A DNA stretch of 64,000 nucleotides from Methylacidiphilum kamchatkense Kam1 (GTDB lineage Bacteria; Verrucomicrobiota; Verrucomicrobiia; Methylacidiphilales; Methylacidiphilaceae): the NCBI RefSeq assembly GCF_007475525.1, contig NZ_CP037899.1, positions 1,116,001 to 1,180,000 of the forward strand, read 5' to 3'. Both the position numbers and the translations under genes were made by a program. A model generated the notes under the pieces. The model was not told the DNA's origin. It made no database searches and saw nothing but the letters and a program-made list of their open reading frames with translations. Positions 27,510-36,141 of the stretch are shown piece after piece (the first letter of the stretch is position 1; every line of letters begins with the position of its first letter).

Positions 27510-27983
27510 ATGAAAAAACAATTTTACAAAGCTATTGTTCTAGGAATTTCCTCTCTTTTTTTCTCATCTTCTCTTTTTGCTCAAGATATAATGAAAGATG
27601 GAAAGAAGTTTTATGAAATGAATTGTGCTGCTTGCCATCAACCGACAGGTACGGGTGTGCCTGGGGTTTACCCTCCTTTAGCCGGTTCAAAACTCGTTAA
27701 TGGGGGATCAAAAAGAGTTGTTGCTATTATTTTAAATGGCTTGCAAGGGCCCTTTAAGGTCGATGGCACTCAATACAACGGAGTGATGCAACCCTGGAAA
27801 GCCATATTATCCGACGATCGGATTGCTGCGGTGGCAACCTACATTAGACAATCATGGGGAAACAAAGGAACTCCAGTAACGGTTGAACAAGTCAAAGCTG
27901 CTAGAGAAGAATATAAAAGTCGAACAGCTCCTTTGAGTGAAGCAGACGTTAATGCTATCCCTGATGAGGATATAAAGCCTTAA
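27510..27983 (+). CDS. Class I cytochrome c, periplasmic
   Basis: 157 aa with signal peptide (Lys2-Lys3, hydrophobic core, cut after FAQ or nearby). Haem attachment is NCAACHQPTG (C39, C42, H43). The distal Met ligand is probably in YNGVMQPWK, with TYIRQSWGN as the C-terminal helix, the arrangement of cytochrome c class I / c6-like electron carriers. The ~30-residue tail after the fold is acidic. Monocistronic, ended by a strong terminator at 28060. It is the last core-type gene before the secretion island. Confidence 0.9.
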   Translation: MKKQFYKAIVLGISSLFFSSSLFAQDIMKDGKKFYEMNCAACHQPTGTGVPGVYPPLAGSKLVNGGSKRVVAIILNGLQGPFKVDGTQYNGVMQPWKAILSDDRIAAVATYIRQSWGNKGTPVTVEQVKAAREEYKSRTAPLSEADVNAIPDEDIKP

Positions 27984-28059
27984 AAACGATTCTTTAGAGA
28001 GAGTATTGCTTAGATGGAAGCAAGCAATAGGAGTGGGGAAGTTGCGGGTCGAATCGTTA

Positions 28060-28085
28060 AGCCCTAGTTAAAAACTAGGGCTTTT
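28060..28085 (+). terminator. Rho-independent terminator after cytochrome c
   Basis: Perfect 9-bp stem GCCCTAGTT (28061-28069) / AACTAGGGC (28073-28081) with an AAA loop, followed by TTTT; the flanking A/T pair extends the stem by one. Confidence 0.9.
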
Positions 28086-28221
28086 GTAGTGTGAAAACAG
28101 AAATGGTAGAATAAACTAAAGTCTTTGAATTGGGAAGGCTATTGTTGGCTTCGAGTTCTAATAACTCTGCTCTGTAGGAGAGCTCAAGGTTAGAGTACTA
28201 GATTTTCTTTTCTCATCCAAT

Positions 28222-28974
28222 CTATTTTATCGATCTATACCACGCATACCATTCTACTTTAAATTTCTCGTCGATTTTCCAAACATTTTCAAATTGCCAC
28301 CGCACTTTTCCTTTTTCTAATTGATATCCTTTTGGATATATAGAGAAAAAGCTCCCATAGATCCATTGCAGATAGAAAGGAGAATTTGTTTTACCAATCG
28401 CTGGGATTGACCGAGCGATCCCTGAAAGATCAAAAGTAAATGAAATTTCATTGAAGGGGGGAGAACCACTACCAGTAACTCCAACATTGTTTATATACTC
28501 GAAAGAATCTTTAGTAGCAGAGGTAGCCAATACAAGAAACTCAGCCTGCAAAAGCGTTTTCACTGTTTTATTTTTAGGCCAATAGATATCTGCTGCCCAA
28601 AAATATTGACAGTTGTGTTTTGTTTTTACATAGAACCAATTCCACTGGCTGATCTGTTTTCGAATGATAGGAACAGTGACTCCGTCAACCCAATATTTCA
28701 TCCACAAAGCAGGAAATCTTGGATCCTCTTCAAAAATTGGAACATTCTTTTCCCAATGCTCATAATCATAGGTATGCACCTCGTATTGTTGAGTAAAAAT
28801 CACATGAGCTTGTAAAGTTCCAGGTTGGTTTGGACTGGGTAAAAGAATAAGTTGAGCGTAACTGTCCAATCGACTCTTGTGAAAAGATTTTTCTAAGGTC
28901 TGTTCAAAGGCTTTACAACAAAAACATAAAAAAAATAAAGAAATTAAAGATAGGATCTCCTTTTGAACAATCAT
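28222..28974 (-). CDS. Hypothetical secreted protein
   Basis: 250 aa with signal peptide (hydrophobic LSLISLFFLCFCC, then KAFEQ). The mature part is rich in Trp and Tyr with alternating strands (HTYDYEHWEKN, QISQWNWFYVKT, RWQFENVWKI), suggesting a beta-rich periplasmic or outer-membrane-associated protein. No family recognised. It is the last gene of a minus-strand series that includes the PilN/O/P/Q-like genes, separated from the next upstream gene by ~20 bp, so it probably belongs to that operon. Confidence 0.55.
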   Translation of the reverse strand: MIVQKEILSLISLFFLCFCCKAFEQTLEKSFHKSRLDSYAQLILLPSPNQPGTLQAHVIFTQQYEVHTYDYEHWEKNVPIFEEDPRFPALWMKYWVDGVTVPIIRKQISQWNWFYVKTKHNCQYFWAADIYWPKNKTVKTLLQAEFLVLATSATKDSFEYINNVGVTGSGSPPFNEISFTFDLSGIARSIPAIGKTNSPFYLQWIYGSFFSIYPKGYQLEKGKVRWQFENVWKIDEKFKVEWYAWYRSIK

Positions 28975-28996
28975 TAAAAAGAATATTTTCCATATG

Positions 28997-29644
28997 TTAC
29001 GATTTTCTTCTCTGCTCTTTTGGATGATTCATTTTTATTTTAAGTGTTTTAAGCTTTTTGAGTTCTTGCTTTGATTTCACTGCCAAAGGCCCTTTTGATC
29101 TGTTTGATTTAATGCTGTGTGAAAGGCCATGAGCGGTTGTATGCAATTTAGCTTTAAAGACTCCATTGTTTTCAACTGATTTAAGATCATTCACTCTTCG
29201 ATTCTTTTTCTGAGTATAAAGAGAAGGCAAAGAATTTTTTATTCCACTTTCTTCTCTTTTAACTTCAAAGATCTTCTCTTTGGTTAGAAGCTTGTACCCA
29301 TTAGCCTGTGAGGCTGTTTTAGCCATTAAAATAGGATCGGTAGCATAAAAAACTGCACTCACTCTGCCTTCTACTGATTTTTTGGGGATGTAATTGCATT
29401 TTGCTCGTTGAGCCATAGCCACAAGAAAATCGTTTAGAGACATATCAAAAATCACGTATGGTTTATCATCATCAAGAGAATTATGTTGCAGCATTTCCTC
29501 TCCAGAGGTTAAATCTCTTTTTTTAAATCCAATATCGATATCCAAAGCGTTAGAAGAAAATGCTGATTCTTGAGGCTCTTGAGCAAGACAAAAGGAAAGA
29601 TAAAAATAAGAAATCACAAAAATCTTAAGACTAGCTCTTTTCAT
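28997..29644 (-). CDS. Secretin N0/STN-domain-like protein lacking the secretin pore (PilQ-N-like)
   Basis: 215 aa with signal peptide (FVISYFYLSFCLAQ). Residues ~60-125 (KPYVIFDMSLNDFLVAMAQR, VEGRVSAVFY, ANGYKLLTKEKIFEV) resemble the N0/STN domain found at the start of PilQ/GspD secretins. The rest is basic and Ser/Lys-rich, and no secretin pore domain follows. It is fourth in the order PilN-, PilO-, PilP-like then this gene, which matches canonical pilNOPQ. A role as a periplasmic connector for an outer-membrane channel is an inference. Confidence 0.5.
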   Translation of the reverse strand: MKRASLKIFVISYFYLSFCLAQEPQESAFSSNALDIDIGFKKRDLTSGEEMLQHNSLDDDKPYVIFDMSLNDFLVAMAQRAKCNYIPKKSVEGRVSAVFYATDPILMAKTASQANGYKLLTKEKIFEVKREESGIKNSLPSLYTQKKNRRVNDLKSVENNGVFKAKLHTTAHGLSHSIKSNRSKGPLAVKSKQELKKLKTLKIKMNHPKEQRRKS

Positions 29645-29679
29645 GTTGTTGGAAAATATTAGAAAATGCGTATTAGGGG

Positions 29680-30339
29680 TTATCTTTTCAAAGAATTATA
29701 AATCTGGATCTCTCCATAGACACCCTGTTCATCCATCACAACCCTTGGCCAGGGGATTCTTACTTCTACTCCAGCTTGATCTTGCAGAACAAGAACGTTG
29801 CTTTCGATAGAAAGAACTTTAATTTTTTGCAATTGATTTAAGGTTCTTAACAAAAACACATCTCCAGGATGAAACACTCGGTTTCCAATGATAACTTCCT
29901 TGCCTTCTTGAAATCCTCGAATCGGGATACTTGAAGCAAGATCAGCTAGGGAATCCTTTGGATTATCCGCTGATGATCCAGTTAAAAATGTTCCTTGAAC
30001 AGGAAGGCCAAAAGCATCAATGCCATTCGCAGGGAGAGGAACAGGTTTTCTGGTAGTCAAAGAAGAAATATTTGAATGGGAAATTGCATCACAGAATTGA
30101 TCGTATTGCGAGTCATAGGTCTCGATGGGGTCCGTTTTCCTTATTAGCATTTTTCCTTCATCCAGTGTCTTCACTAATAAGAGAATAAAAGCGCCTAAAG
30201 GCATTAAAAATATTAAGGGATGGGCTGATAAAAATCTCCAAATAGGCAGTGGCAATTTAGGAATTAGGGAATGTGGGTCAGTGTGCTCTTGATTATTTTT
30301 TAAGAGAAGGAAAAGGTGAAAGAAGCTGAATTTTCTCAT
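29680..30339 (-). CDS. PilP-like inner-membrane/periplasmic protein
   Basis: 219 aa, single membrane helix at ~residues 40-60 (LIFLMPLGAFILLLVKTL). A linker follows with Pro-rich parts, then a small C-terminal beta domain (IIGNRVFHPGDVFLLRTL, KIKVLSIESNVLVLQD, EVRIPWPRVV) that resembles the beta-sandwich of PilP/GspC-like lipoproteins. It starts 47 bp inside the upstream PilO-like gene. Family assignment rests on layout plus gene order, not on a diagnostic motif. Confidence 0.45.
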   Translation of the reverse strand: MRKFSFFHLFLLLKNNQEHTDPHSLIPKLPLPIWRFLSAHPLIFLMPLGAFILLLVKTLDEGKMLIRKTDPIETYDSQYDQFCDAISHSNISSLTTRKPVPLPANGIDAFGLPVQGTFLTGSSADNPKDSLADLASSIPIRGFQEGKEVIIGNRVFHPGDVFLLRTLNQLQKIKVLSIESNVLVLQDQAGVEVRIPWPRVVMDEQGVYGEIQIYNSLKR

Positions 30340-30868
30340 TGGTTTTCTCCATGGGTTTTAATGGATTCATTTTTGATGGCGATTGTTCAAAACCATTGCG
30401 TTTGTAAATAAACTCACAGTTTAGAGCTCCAGCATTCTGATTAATAGAAGGAGGAGTCAGTAAAATCGATACTGGAGTAAAATCAGGAAGTTCTTCGGAG
30501 CAAAATTCTAAAAACTGAACTACAGCTCCAGATCTTGCTTCGGCTCTAATGCCAATCCCCATAGGGTCATGAAAAATGCTTAATAGCCTAAAATCGTTTC
30601 TTTGCCTTTGAAAACGAGACAGAACATCAATCAATATGGCTTCTGTGCTCTGCTTTATCCTTGATTCATACCATATTTTAGAATCTCTAGCCTTTTTTTC
30701 TTGTGTAAAAACTCTATGAATATAATTTTCTGCTTGTTCATATTCCTTTTCCATCCTCAGCTTTTTGCGTGCTTCCTGTTGAACATAGCCAATGAGCACC
30801 TCAGAAAAAACCCAAGCCAGACCCAATAGACAAATAAAAAAAGAAACTCTCAGAATAAAATTTTTCAT
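30293..30868 (-). CDS. PilO-like inner-membrane protein
   Basis: 191 aa: N-terminal membrane helix (residues ~4-25), coiled-coil segment (~30-75), then a ferredoxin-like periplasmic domain (GIGIRAEARSGAVVQFLEF, LPDFTPVSILLTPP, LNCEFIYKR). This is the PilO/GspM topology. Its start overlaps the stop of the PilN-like gene by 4 bp (ATGA), indicating translational coupling. PilO proteins pair with PilN and bind PilP in type IV pilus machines. Confidence 0.5.
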   Translation of the reverse strand: MKNFILRVSFFICLLGLAWVFSEVLIGYVQQEARKKLRMEKEYEQAENYIHRVFTQEKKARDSKIWYESRIKQSTEAILIDVLSRFQRQRNDFRLLSIFHDPMGIGIRAEARSGAVVQFLEFCSEELPDFTPVSILLTPPSINQNAGALNCEFIYKRNGFEQSPSKMNPLKPMEKTNEKIQLLSPFPSLKK

Positions 30869-31494
30869 CGCAGATCTTCTTTAGAAAGAAAGCAAGTCAA
30901 AGTCGCTCTTATCTGCTCCTTTTTTTCTTTGGGCAGTTCAATATTGGAAAATTCGAATTTTATTTTTTTCCCCACACTCTTTTCAAAAGCCAGAGAAACA
31001 AGAGCACAGTAAAAACCTAAAGTTTCCATGCTATTTGGATCTTCAGAACGAACCTTCAGGGTGCACTTAATCCTACGAGAAGTATCAAGCAATTCCATGT
31101 GGAATTGCTCAATCTGTAGTCCAGGAACTGATGAAAAACAGACAGCAGCAACAAGATTAGCCGGATAGATTTCGTTAATAATCTCTTTGTGAAATCTATC
31201 ATTCCACAACAGCAGCTTTTCAATGTTTTCTTTTTCATGTAGAATTTTTTCTTCTTCTTTGAAATTGGCCTTCCAAGGATAATTTTTCAAAATCGTAAAG
31301 AGTTGAATAATTCGATACAAAAAGATCGTTGATAAAATGATTAGAAATAAGTAACCGACAATATTTTCGATTCCTTTCCATCTATTATTTTTAGTTCCGA
31401 TCGAAGTCGTTTTGTTCTGCTCTCTTCCCATGGAAAGCAAAAAATTATTTTCTTTCGTTTTATTCTCCCTATCTATCGGTTTCATTTGATTCAT
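30865..31494 (-). CDS. PilN-like inner-membrane protein
   Basis: 209 aa: basic cytoplasmic N-terminus (~45 residues), one membrane helix (IVGYLFLIILSTIFLYRII), coiled coil, then a periplasmic ferredoxin-like domain (LQIEQFHMELLDTSRRIKCTL, then a helix and the strand KIKFEFSNIEL). This is the PilN/GspL-C topology. It is first in the four-gene PilN-O-P-Q-like series. The PilM-binding motif expected at the N-terminus of true PilN is not visible, and no PilM is encoded here. Confidence 0.5.
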   Translation of the reverse strand: MNQMKPIDRENKTKENNFLLSMGREQNKTTSIGTKNNRWKGIENIVGYLFLIILSTIFLYRIIQLFTILKNYPWKANFKEEEKILHEKENIEKLLLWNDRFHKEIINEIYPANLVAAVCFSSVPGLQIEQFHMELLDTSRRIKCTLKVRSEDPNSMETLGFYCALVSLAFEKSVGKKIKFEFSNIELPKEKKEQIRATLTCFLSKEDLR

Positions 31495-31524
31495 CTTTGT
31501 TGTATGGCGATTAGTTTTAACTCT

Positions 31525-31923
31525 TCAATTTTTGGGTAAATAGAGGTTGCTTAAGGTAAGCCAATATTTTCCTTCTGAATAAAAAACGACACCGGTTGCT
31601 GGAACAAAAGAGGATTTGGAATTTAACCGAATAGCCTCCACAATATATCTCGGAGGCAACGTTTGAGGAAAAACTCTTTTAGCTCGAACTTCAGTTCCTA
31701 TCGGTAAAAGCATTCTATTTGCATAGACGAGCGGAGTTGAAAGCGTAAAACCTTCTTTCGATGGAACAACCCTTAATTGGGAGGCAGAAAGCAGATAATC
31801 AATCTTTTGGCATTCTATGTTTTGAGGAAAACTCGGCAAATAAGAAGACTGAATAGAGCATCCTGTATAAAAGAGATTAAAGAAAAAAAATAAACTCAAT
31901 CGGTTGATTGTTATTTTTCCCAT
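31525..31923 (-). CDS. Small lipoprotein-like secreted protein
   Basis: 132 aa from ATG 31923, chosen over TTG 31947 because the signal peptide then begins properly (MGKITINRLSLFFFFNLF) and ends at a lipobox-like FYTGC. The mature part has a beta-rich segment (TPLVYANRMLLPIGTEVRA, RYIVEAIRLNSKSSFVPATG) that recalls VirB10/TrbI-type periplasmic strands. It is just upstream of the PilN-like gene on the same strand and is perhaps the first gene of that operon. GACCTAATAA lies seven bases before the start (see findings). Confidence 0.5.
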   Translation of the reverse strand: MGKITINRLSLFFFFNLFYTGCSIQSSYLPSFPQNIECQKIDYLLSASQLRVVPSKEGFTLSTPLVYANRMLLPIGTEVRAKRVFPQTLPPRYIVEAIRLNSKSSFVPATGVVFYSEGKYWLTLSNLYLPKN

Positions 31924-31990
31924 CTCTTTTTTATTAGGTCCGTTCAAATTGAAAAATGGCCGACCTATTTAATAAAAAGAAAATTTTATA

Positions 31991-32539
31991 ATGGAAAAAA
32001 ATTACATTCTTTCTAATAAATCAGATAAATGCTCTCTTTTTCAAAGATGGCTTATTAGTGGTTTTGAATTAGCTTTGCTTTTTTCTCTTTGTGCCAAGAT
32101 TTTCAATAGACTAACATTACTTTTCGTTTTTCCTTTCTGTTATTTCTGTTGGTGTGTTTTCTGGGAATGGAAAATTCAAAGTCGACCTTTCCATTGGATC
32201 ATGGGACAAAGAATTATAACTGAAAATAAAATGGATTTGAAACGTGCTGTTTATCGAGGTCTATTACGATTATTTTTTCCTTTTATTTTTTTAGGATTTT
32301 CAAAAGTAAGCTTACTGGACCTATTAAGCCGATGTCGATGGAGCAAAAAGAGGTTAATTTTGAAAACTGACAGCTGTTTAAAAGATGCCTCGAAAATGAT
32401 TCATGCTTTTTTCCTTTGCTCTAAACTATTCTGCAGCTTATGGGAAAAATGGCTTATGACATTTCTATCAGCTATTTCCTGCTTCATCAGCCGGCATCGG
32501 CCATGCAAACCGCAAGACTCGCAACCTCCAAGTTCATAG
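31991..32539 (+). CDS. RDD-like membrane protein (degenerate)
   Basis: 182 aa with two or three hydrophobic segments (residues ~22-52 and ~92-112). PFHWIMGQRIITENKMDLKRA, followed by YRGLLRLFFPF, resembles the RDD-family pattern (short loop, Gly-x-Arg-x-x, Arg-rich helix). It is divergent from the lipoprotein/PilN operon with only 67 bp between starts. The last ~40 residues look unlike the rest and overlap a different protein-like frame (32440-32580), so the 3' end may be disrupted. Confidence 0.4.
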   Translation: MEKNYILSNKSDKCSLFQRWLISGFELALLFSLCAKIFNRLTLLFVFPFCYFCWCVFWEWKIQSRPFHWIMGQRIITENKMDLKRAVYRGLLRLFFPFIFLGFSKVSLLDLLSRCRWSKKRLILKTDSCLKDASKMIHAFFLCSKLFCSLWEKWLMTFLSAISCFISRHRPCKPQDSQPPSS

Positions 32540-32580
32540 AAGTCACTGCCCGTCTATCAGCGGTAGCAAGCTATAATTAA
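32440..32580 (+). CDS. Candidate small protein (46 aa) overlapping the end of the RDD-like gene
   Basis: ATG 32440 opens a 46-codon frame whose product (YDISISYFLLHQPASAMQ, ATSKFIEVTARLSAVASYN) looks more protein-like than the overlapping C-terminus of the gene at 31991. It ends in TAA at 32580, eight bases before the end of the convergent gene. A second in-frame ATG lies at 32449 with GGGAAAA close by. It could be an independent small protein or a frame-shifted continuation. Confidence 0.3.
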   Translation: MGKMAYDISISYFLLHQPASAMQTARLATSKFIEVTARLSAVASYN

Positions 32581-32588
32581 AAACCTAT

Positions 32589-33491
32589 CTACTCATTTTG
32601 TTCATCGTTTGGTGAGTAATTGCCAACCCTTACAGAAAGAATTTGATCTATAATTTTTATTTCCCGAATCCGATTTTCTTTTGTTTTTGCTAATTCTTCA
32701 TTGGAAAGCCTATATAAATCCGAAACCTGGTTTAAACGACTCTCCGAACGCATCTTATGAATGTCTTTAAGGAGCTGATCCCGACTTTTTTCCATTTCAA
32801 AACAAAGATTTTGTAATTCTTCAACTTTTTTTTCAGCTTTGTCTTTACTTTCGGAATACTCTAAAAGGCAGCTTTTAAGATTCTGTATTTCATTTTGCTG
32901 TTCTAGAATAAAATTTTCAACGACTTTTAATTCTTCATGCCATGGACACCATGTTTCCAAATTATCCTTGGAAATGAACTGTAATGCTTCTTTAGGAATA
33001 ATATAAATGTTTCTTGCAATAGATCTTATGGATCTGTGTGAGACTCCAGGAATTACTAAAAAACCAGGATCATTTTTTAAGATGACCAATAGTTCAAAAA
33101 AGGAATGTATACTTTCTTTCTTTTCTTCTTCTACTGCTACGGCTTTTTCTGACGCTAGACGTTGTGCCCATGCAAGGCCGATATAAATGATGTAAAAAAA
33201 GAGGGAAGCATTTGATAAAATATATCCGAAGGATTCTAAAGAATAGGAGAAGGAGTAATAAGGAAAAAGAAAACTAAATTTATTAAGACTTGCAAACAGG
33301 GCTATCCAAAGGAAAGCAAGAAGGTTCTTATTTTTAAAATTTTGTTTAAGAAGGCTATGAAGCCAAATAGGCAAAAAAATAAATGTGTAAGAAAAATTCC
33401 ATGGAAAATGCAATGGAAAGGGATTTAATGGAGGAGTTCTGAAAAAATAAAGGAGCAATCCATAAATCAATAAAGGATAAATCGTATCCAT
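32589..33491 (-). CDS. Membrane protein with C-terminal coiled coil
   Basis: 300 aa, unrecognised. Residues ~5-115 contain four hydrophobic segments, among them LLIYGLLLYFF and FIFLPIWLHSLL. The C-terminal ~180 residues are cytoplasmic, with long heptads rich in Glu/Lys (residues ~200-265) ending EIKIIDQILSVR. Islands of this type often use such proteins as scaffold or anchoring factors. No promoter or partner is evident. Confidence 0.5.
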   Translation of the reverse strand: MDTIYPLLIYGLLLYFFRTPPLNPFPLHFPWNFSYTFIFLPIWLHSLLKQNFKNKNLLAFLWIALFASLNKFSFLFPYYSFSYSLESFGYILSNASLFFYIIYIGLAWAQRLASEKAVAVEEEKKESIHSFFELLVILKNDPGFLVIPGVSHRSIRSIARNIYIIPKEALQFISKDNLETWCPWHEELKVVENFILEQQNEIQNLKSCLLEYSESKDKAEKKVEELQNLCFEMEKSRDQLLKDIHKMRSESRLNQVSDLYRLSNEELAKTKENRIREIKIIDQILSVRVGNYSPNDEQNE

Positions 33492-33603
33492 CTTAAATTT
33501 CTTTATTGAAGTTTTGTAAAAAAAAATCTTTTATATGCTCTTTCCAAGTTTAAAAAGCAACCAGTAACGATGAAAAATAGTCTAATCAGCAATTAGTAAA
33601 ACC

Positions 33604-33777
33604 ATGAGAGGAAAAGTTGGACAATTTCTCTTTGATGCAATGATGACACTTCTCATTGCTATAGCCATAGACCGGTTCTGTCCAGAGCCATTGCGAGGTT
33701 GGTGCAGAAACGGATGGCAGATTATAGGGAACGCTATGGAAGAAGTCGTACATTGGATCGGAAGGCTATTTCATTGA
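33604..33777 (+). CDS. Candidate small membrane peptide (57 aa)
   Basis: ATG 33604 to TGA 33777. It has one hydrophobic segment (FDAMMTLLIAIAIDRF) followed by Trp/Cys-rich RGWCRNGWQ and an amphipathic end. It lies on the opposite strand to its neighbours and meets the end of the sigma-like gene. The composition is convincing for a small single-pass protein, but the ribosome-binding site is weak. Confidence 0.35.
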   Translation: MRGKVGQFLFDAMMTLLIAIAIDRFCPEPLRGWCRNGWQIIGNAMEEVVHWIGRLFH

Positions 33778-34747
33778 TTTTTTGAACTTTCCCTCCCTTT
33801 TTCTATTCCTACTAATAATCTTTTGAGGGAAAGTTTTTGGCGGCAATTAAATGCTTCTATTCCTAAAAAATACCGATCGTTTTGTATTTCCCATACAGGA
33901 TAAAAATACTTTAAAACTAAAACAGATTTAATGTCATTGGGCGCGTTTTCAATGATTTGAATCCACTCTTTTTTAATTCTTCATTATCCGATGATTGTTG
34001 CATACCGTTTGGTCCAGCAATAATGGTATGCAATTGATCACCCTCATTATTGATTGGAGCATCCAAACTAACTATTTGCGGATTATTAATATTGTTTTCT
34101 GGATCTTCTAAATTGAGGTTCTTTTGAGAAGAATTTTTCTTTTTTAGATAAGAACTAATCTGAACTGTTTTAGATTTTAATGCTTCGGCGGCAATTTCAT
34201 TTTTGATCCAGTATAAGGCATAGTTTGGAAATGGATTTTGTGAAGAAGGATTGTACCTTTCTAAGGCTCTGTAAAAGCCAATAATTCCATCACTAAAGAC
34301 CGCCTCTTTAATATTTAGGTTGTTCGTTTTGACAACCCTGTGGATCAACTCAATACCGTTTATAATCAATGGTTCCGTTGCTTCAGCTAATGTTTGCCTT
34401 TTTCTTTTCCATATTATAGCTTCTTTCCCATTGTCTTTTTCAGCTTCCTCTCTGAGGTTGTTCCACCATATGATGTTCAATCGTAATTTATCTAGCACTG
34501 CTAATACTTTTTCGTCCATGTAGTTATGTTTGGATCGAAGTAAAGAAATTAAAAAAACTACTTCTTTGGCATTAATTCTCTTTTGTTTAGAAGGTTCATG
34601 AAGATGAATAATCTTCTCAATAAGAATTTTCTTTATAGATGGAATCTGAAGTAAAGATAGTTTTTCTTCATGCAAAGCCATTTGGAATTTTTTGATCGAT
34701 TCTCTCCAATCTATTTCCTTTTTGACCCATTGTGCTTTATTTTTCAT
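33771..34747 (-). CDS. Sigma-70-like factor, frameshifted before region 4
   Basis: The open frame 34747-33917 (276 aa) contains region 2 (EAVFSDGIIGFYRALERYNP, then FPNYALYWIKNEIAAEALKS). A region-3-like IVSLDAPINNEGDQLHTII follows, then an out-of-frame tail. With one extra A in the run of six at 33969-33974 (T's on the plus strand) the frame continues EWIQIIENAPNDIKSVLVLKY and ends at 33771, giving a region-4-like end. The N-terminal ~130 residues are unusual for sigma factors. It overlaps the upstream 385-aa gene by 11 bp. It is the second sigma-like gene of the island. Confidence 0.6.
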
Positions 34748-35894
34748 AAGACTTTTCTTTTTTTATTCCTTCCTTATTCTTCGCTAAGTGAAAAAGCAGG
34801 TTTGAAGGGATGATTTTTAAACGATTAAGGTTCTGAGATATAATTTCTAAATGTTTGCTTTCTTTGCCTTCGATATCTGCCATTTCTTTCTTAAAAAGAG
34901 AATTTTTTTCTTTTAAGAATAGCTCATATAAAATTTTTTTTGTTCTATAACTAAAGATAAACTTCTCTTTGGTTGAAGAATAATTGCCAGTTCTTGATTC
35001 TAAAAAATCTTTTAATGTCCAATAAAAAATGGCAAAGGCTCTTGCGTAAGGATCTTTAATTTCGTTATTTGAGACGGCAGCTAAATAATTATCAAAAAAG
35101 TTGTTTATTCCTCCAACTACCTCTCCACAAAACAGATCCAACGATTGCAACAAACGGCCATTATTTTGAGCAGGTTGAGCTTTTTCTGCTTTTGTGTCAA
35201 AAAATTTAAGAATGTATTGGCTTACAGGAATTGGAGCTATGGGTTGAATATATTCAAGAAGAATTTCGCCTTTTCCATTAGCAATGATTCTTCCTCTTGA
35301 ATCCGTTTTTGCTTTATAATAGCCTTTAGAGGCAAAAGGAGAAGGATCTTTATCATTGTCTTTTTTTATAGAAGAAAAAAAAGAGAGATACTGTAATATT
35401 TTTTCATATTTTTCAGCATATATGTTGGAAAGTCCTTGAAAAAGATCTCCAAGCTCTTTTCGTTCTTGATCAGATAAAGAACTACGCACTTTTTGTGAAA
35501 AGCTTTTTATCCATTTTAACGTTCCTTTATCCAAAAAGAGTACTTCATCCGAAGATGCTGGAACTGATCGTGTTTTTTTCTGATTCTTCTCTTTGGCTGA
35601 ATCATTTATAAAACGAAGATTTTCTTCCCATCGTTCGTTTGTACAAATGTCATATAGCATCGAACAAAGAAGAGCCTTTTCTTTGATGTCAAAAGCAGCA
35701 TTTTTTTGTTGTCTTAATACCTGTTCTGGGTTGTTTCTAAGGTATTTATTTTTCCGAACAATATTTTGTACTTTTAAAATTTCCTCATAATTGAGAGAAT
35801 GGAGAGGAAGCCATAAAAATCTGTCTTTTTCCTTGCCAGTAATTAATTCAATCTCTTTTTTATCTAAAAGAGCAAATCCATTAAGTTCTATCAT
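34737..35894 (-). CDS. Hypothetical cytoplasmic protein
   Basis: 385 aa, no family recognised, no membrane segment. Mostly helical and charged, with a central Gly/Arg segment (DSRGRIIANGKGEILLEYIQ) resembling a beta hairpin. It overlaps the sigma-like gene downstream by 11 bp, so the two are coupled. It is preceded by a 72-aa gene. It could be an accessory or anti-sigma partner, but only position suggests this. Confidence 0.5.
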   Translation of the reverse strand: MIELNGFALLDKKEIELITGKEKDRFLWLPLHSLNYEEILKVQNIVRKNKYLRNNPEQVLRQQKNAAFDIKEKALLCSMLYDICTNERWEENLRFINDSAKEKNQKKTRSVPASSDEVLFLDKGTLKWIKSFSQKVRSSLSDQERKELGDLFQGLSNIYAEKYEKILQYLSFFSSIKKDNDKDPSPFASKGYYKAKTDSRGRIIANGKGEILLEYIQPIAPIPVSQYILKFFDTKAEKAQPAQNNGRLLQSLDLFCGEVVGGINNFFDNYLAAVSNNEIKDPYARAFAIFYWTLKDFLESRTGNYSSTKEKFIFSYRTKKILYELFLKEKNSLFKKEMADIEGKESKHLEIISQNLNRLKIIPSNLLFHLAKNKEGIKKEKSYEK

Positions 35895-35922
35895 AAAATC
35901 TGAAGTGTGTGTTTAATCGATT

Positions 35923-36141
35923 TTATCTTTCAATGGATCTTTTAATTTTTTCTGGAAAAGAAATGGGCATTTGAAAAGATTTAGTACTCTCTTTTTGTTC
36001 CTTTGGTATGTTTTGATCTTTTGTTAATGTTATTGCTTTAAGGTTTCTTAGATGATCTAAAATATGTAAACCTGGTTGATATAGCGGAAGACTTTCTTGA
36101 ATATTCTTAAAAGAAACATATTCAAAGCTGAATGGCTTCAT
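35923..36141 (-). CDS. Small hypothetical protein (72 aa)
   Basis: 72 aa, basic, with YVSFKNIQESLPLYQPGLH and a Pro-containing C-terminus (MPISFPEKIKRSIER). No family recognised. Its start faces that of the AAA+ gene with only 19 bp between the two ATGs. A perfect palindrome (36142-36156) fills that gap, so both genes are probably controlled from the same site. Confidence 0.5.
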   Translation of the reverse strand: MKPFSFEYVSFKNIQESLPLYQPGLHILDHLRNLKAITLTKDQNIPKEQKESTKSFQMPISFPEKIKRSIER

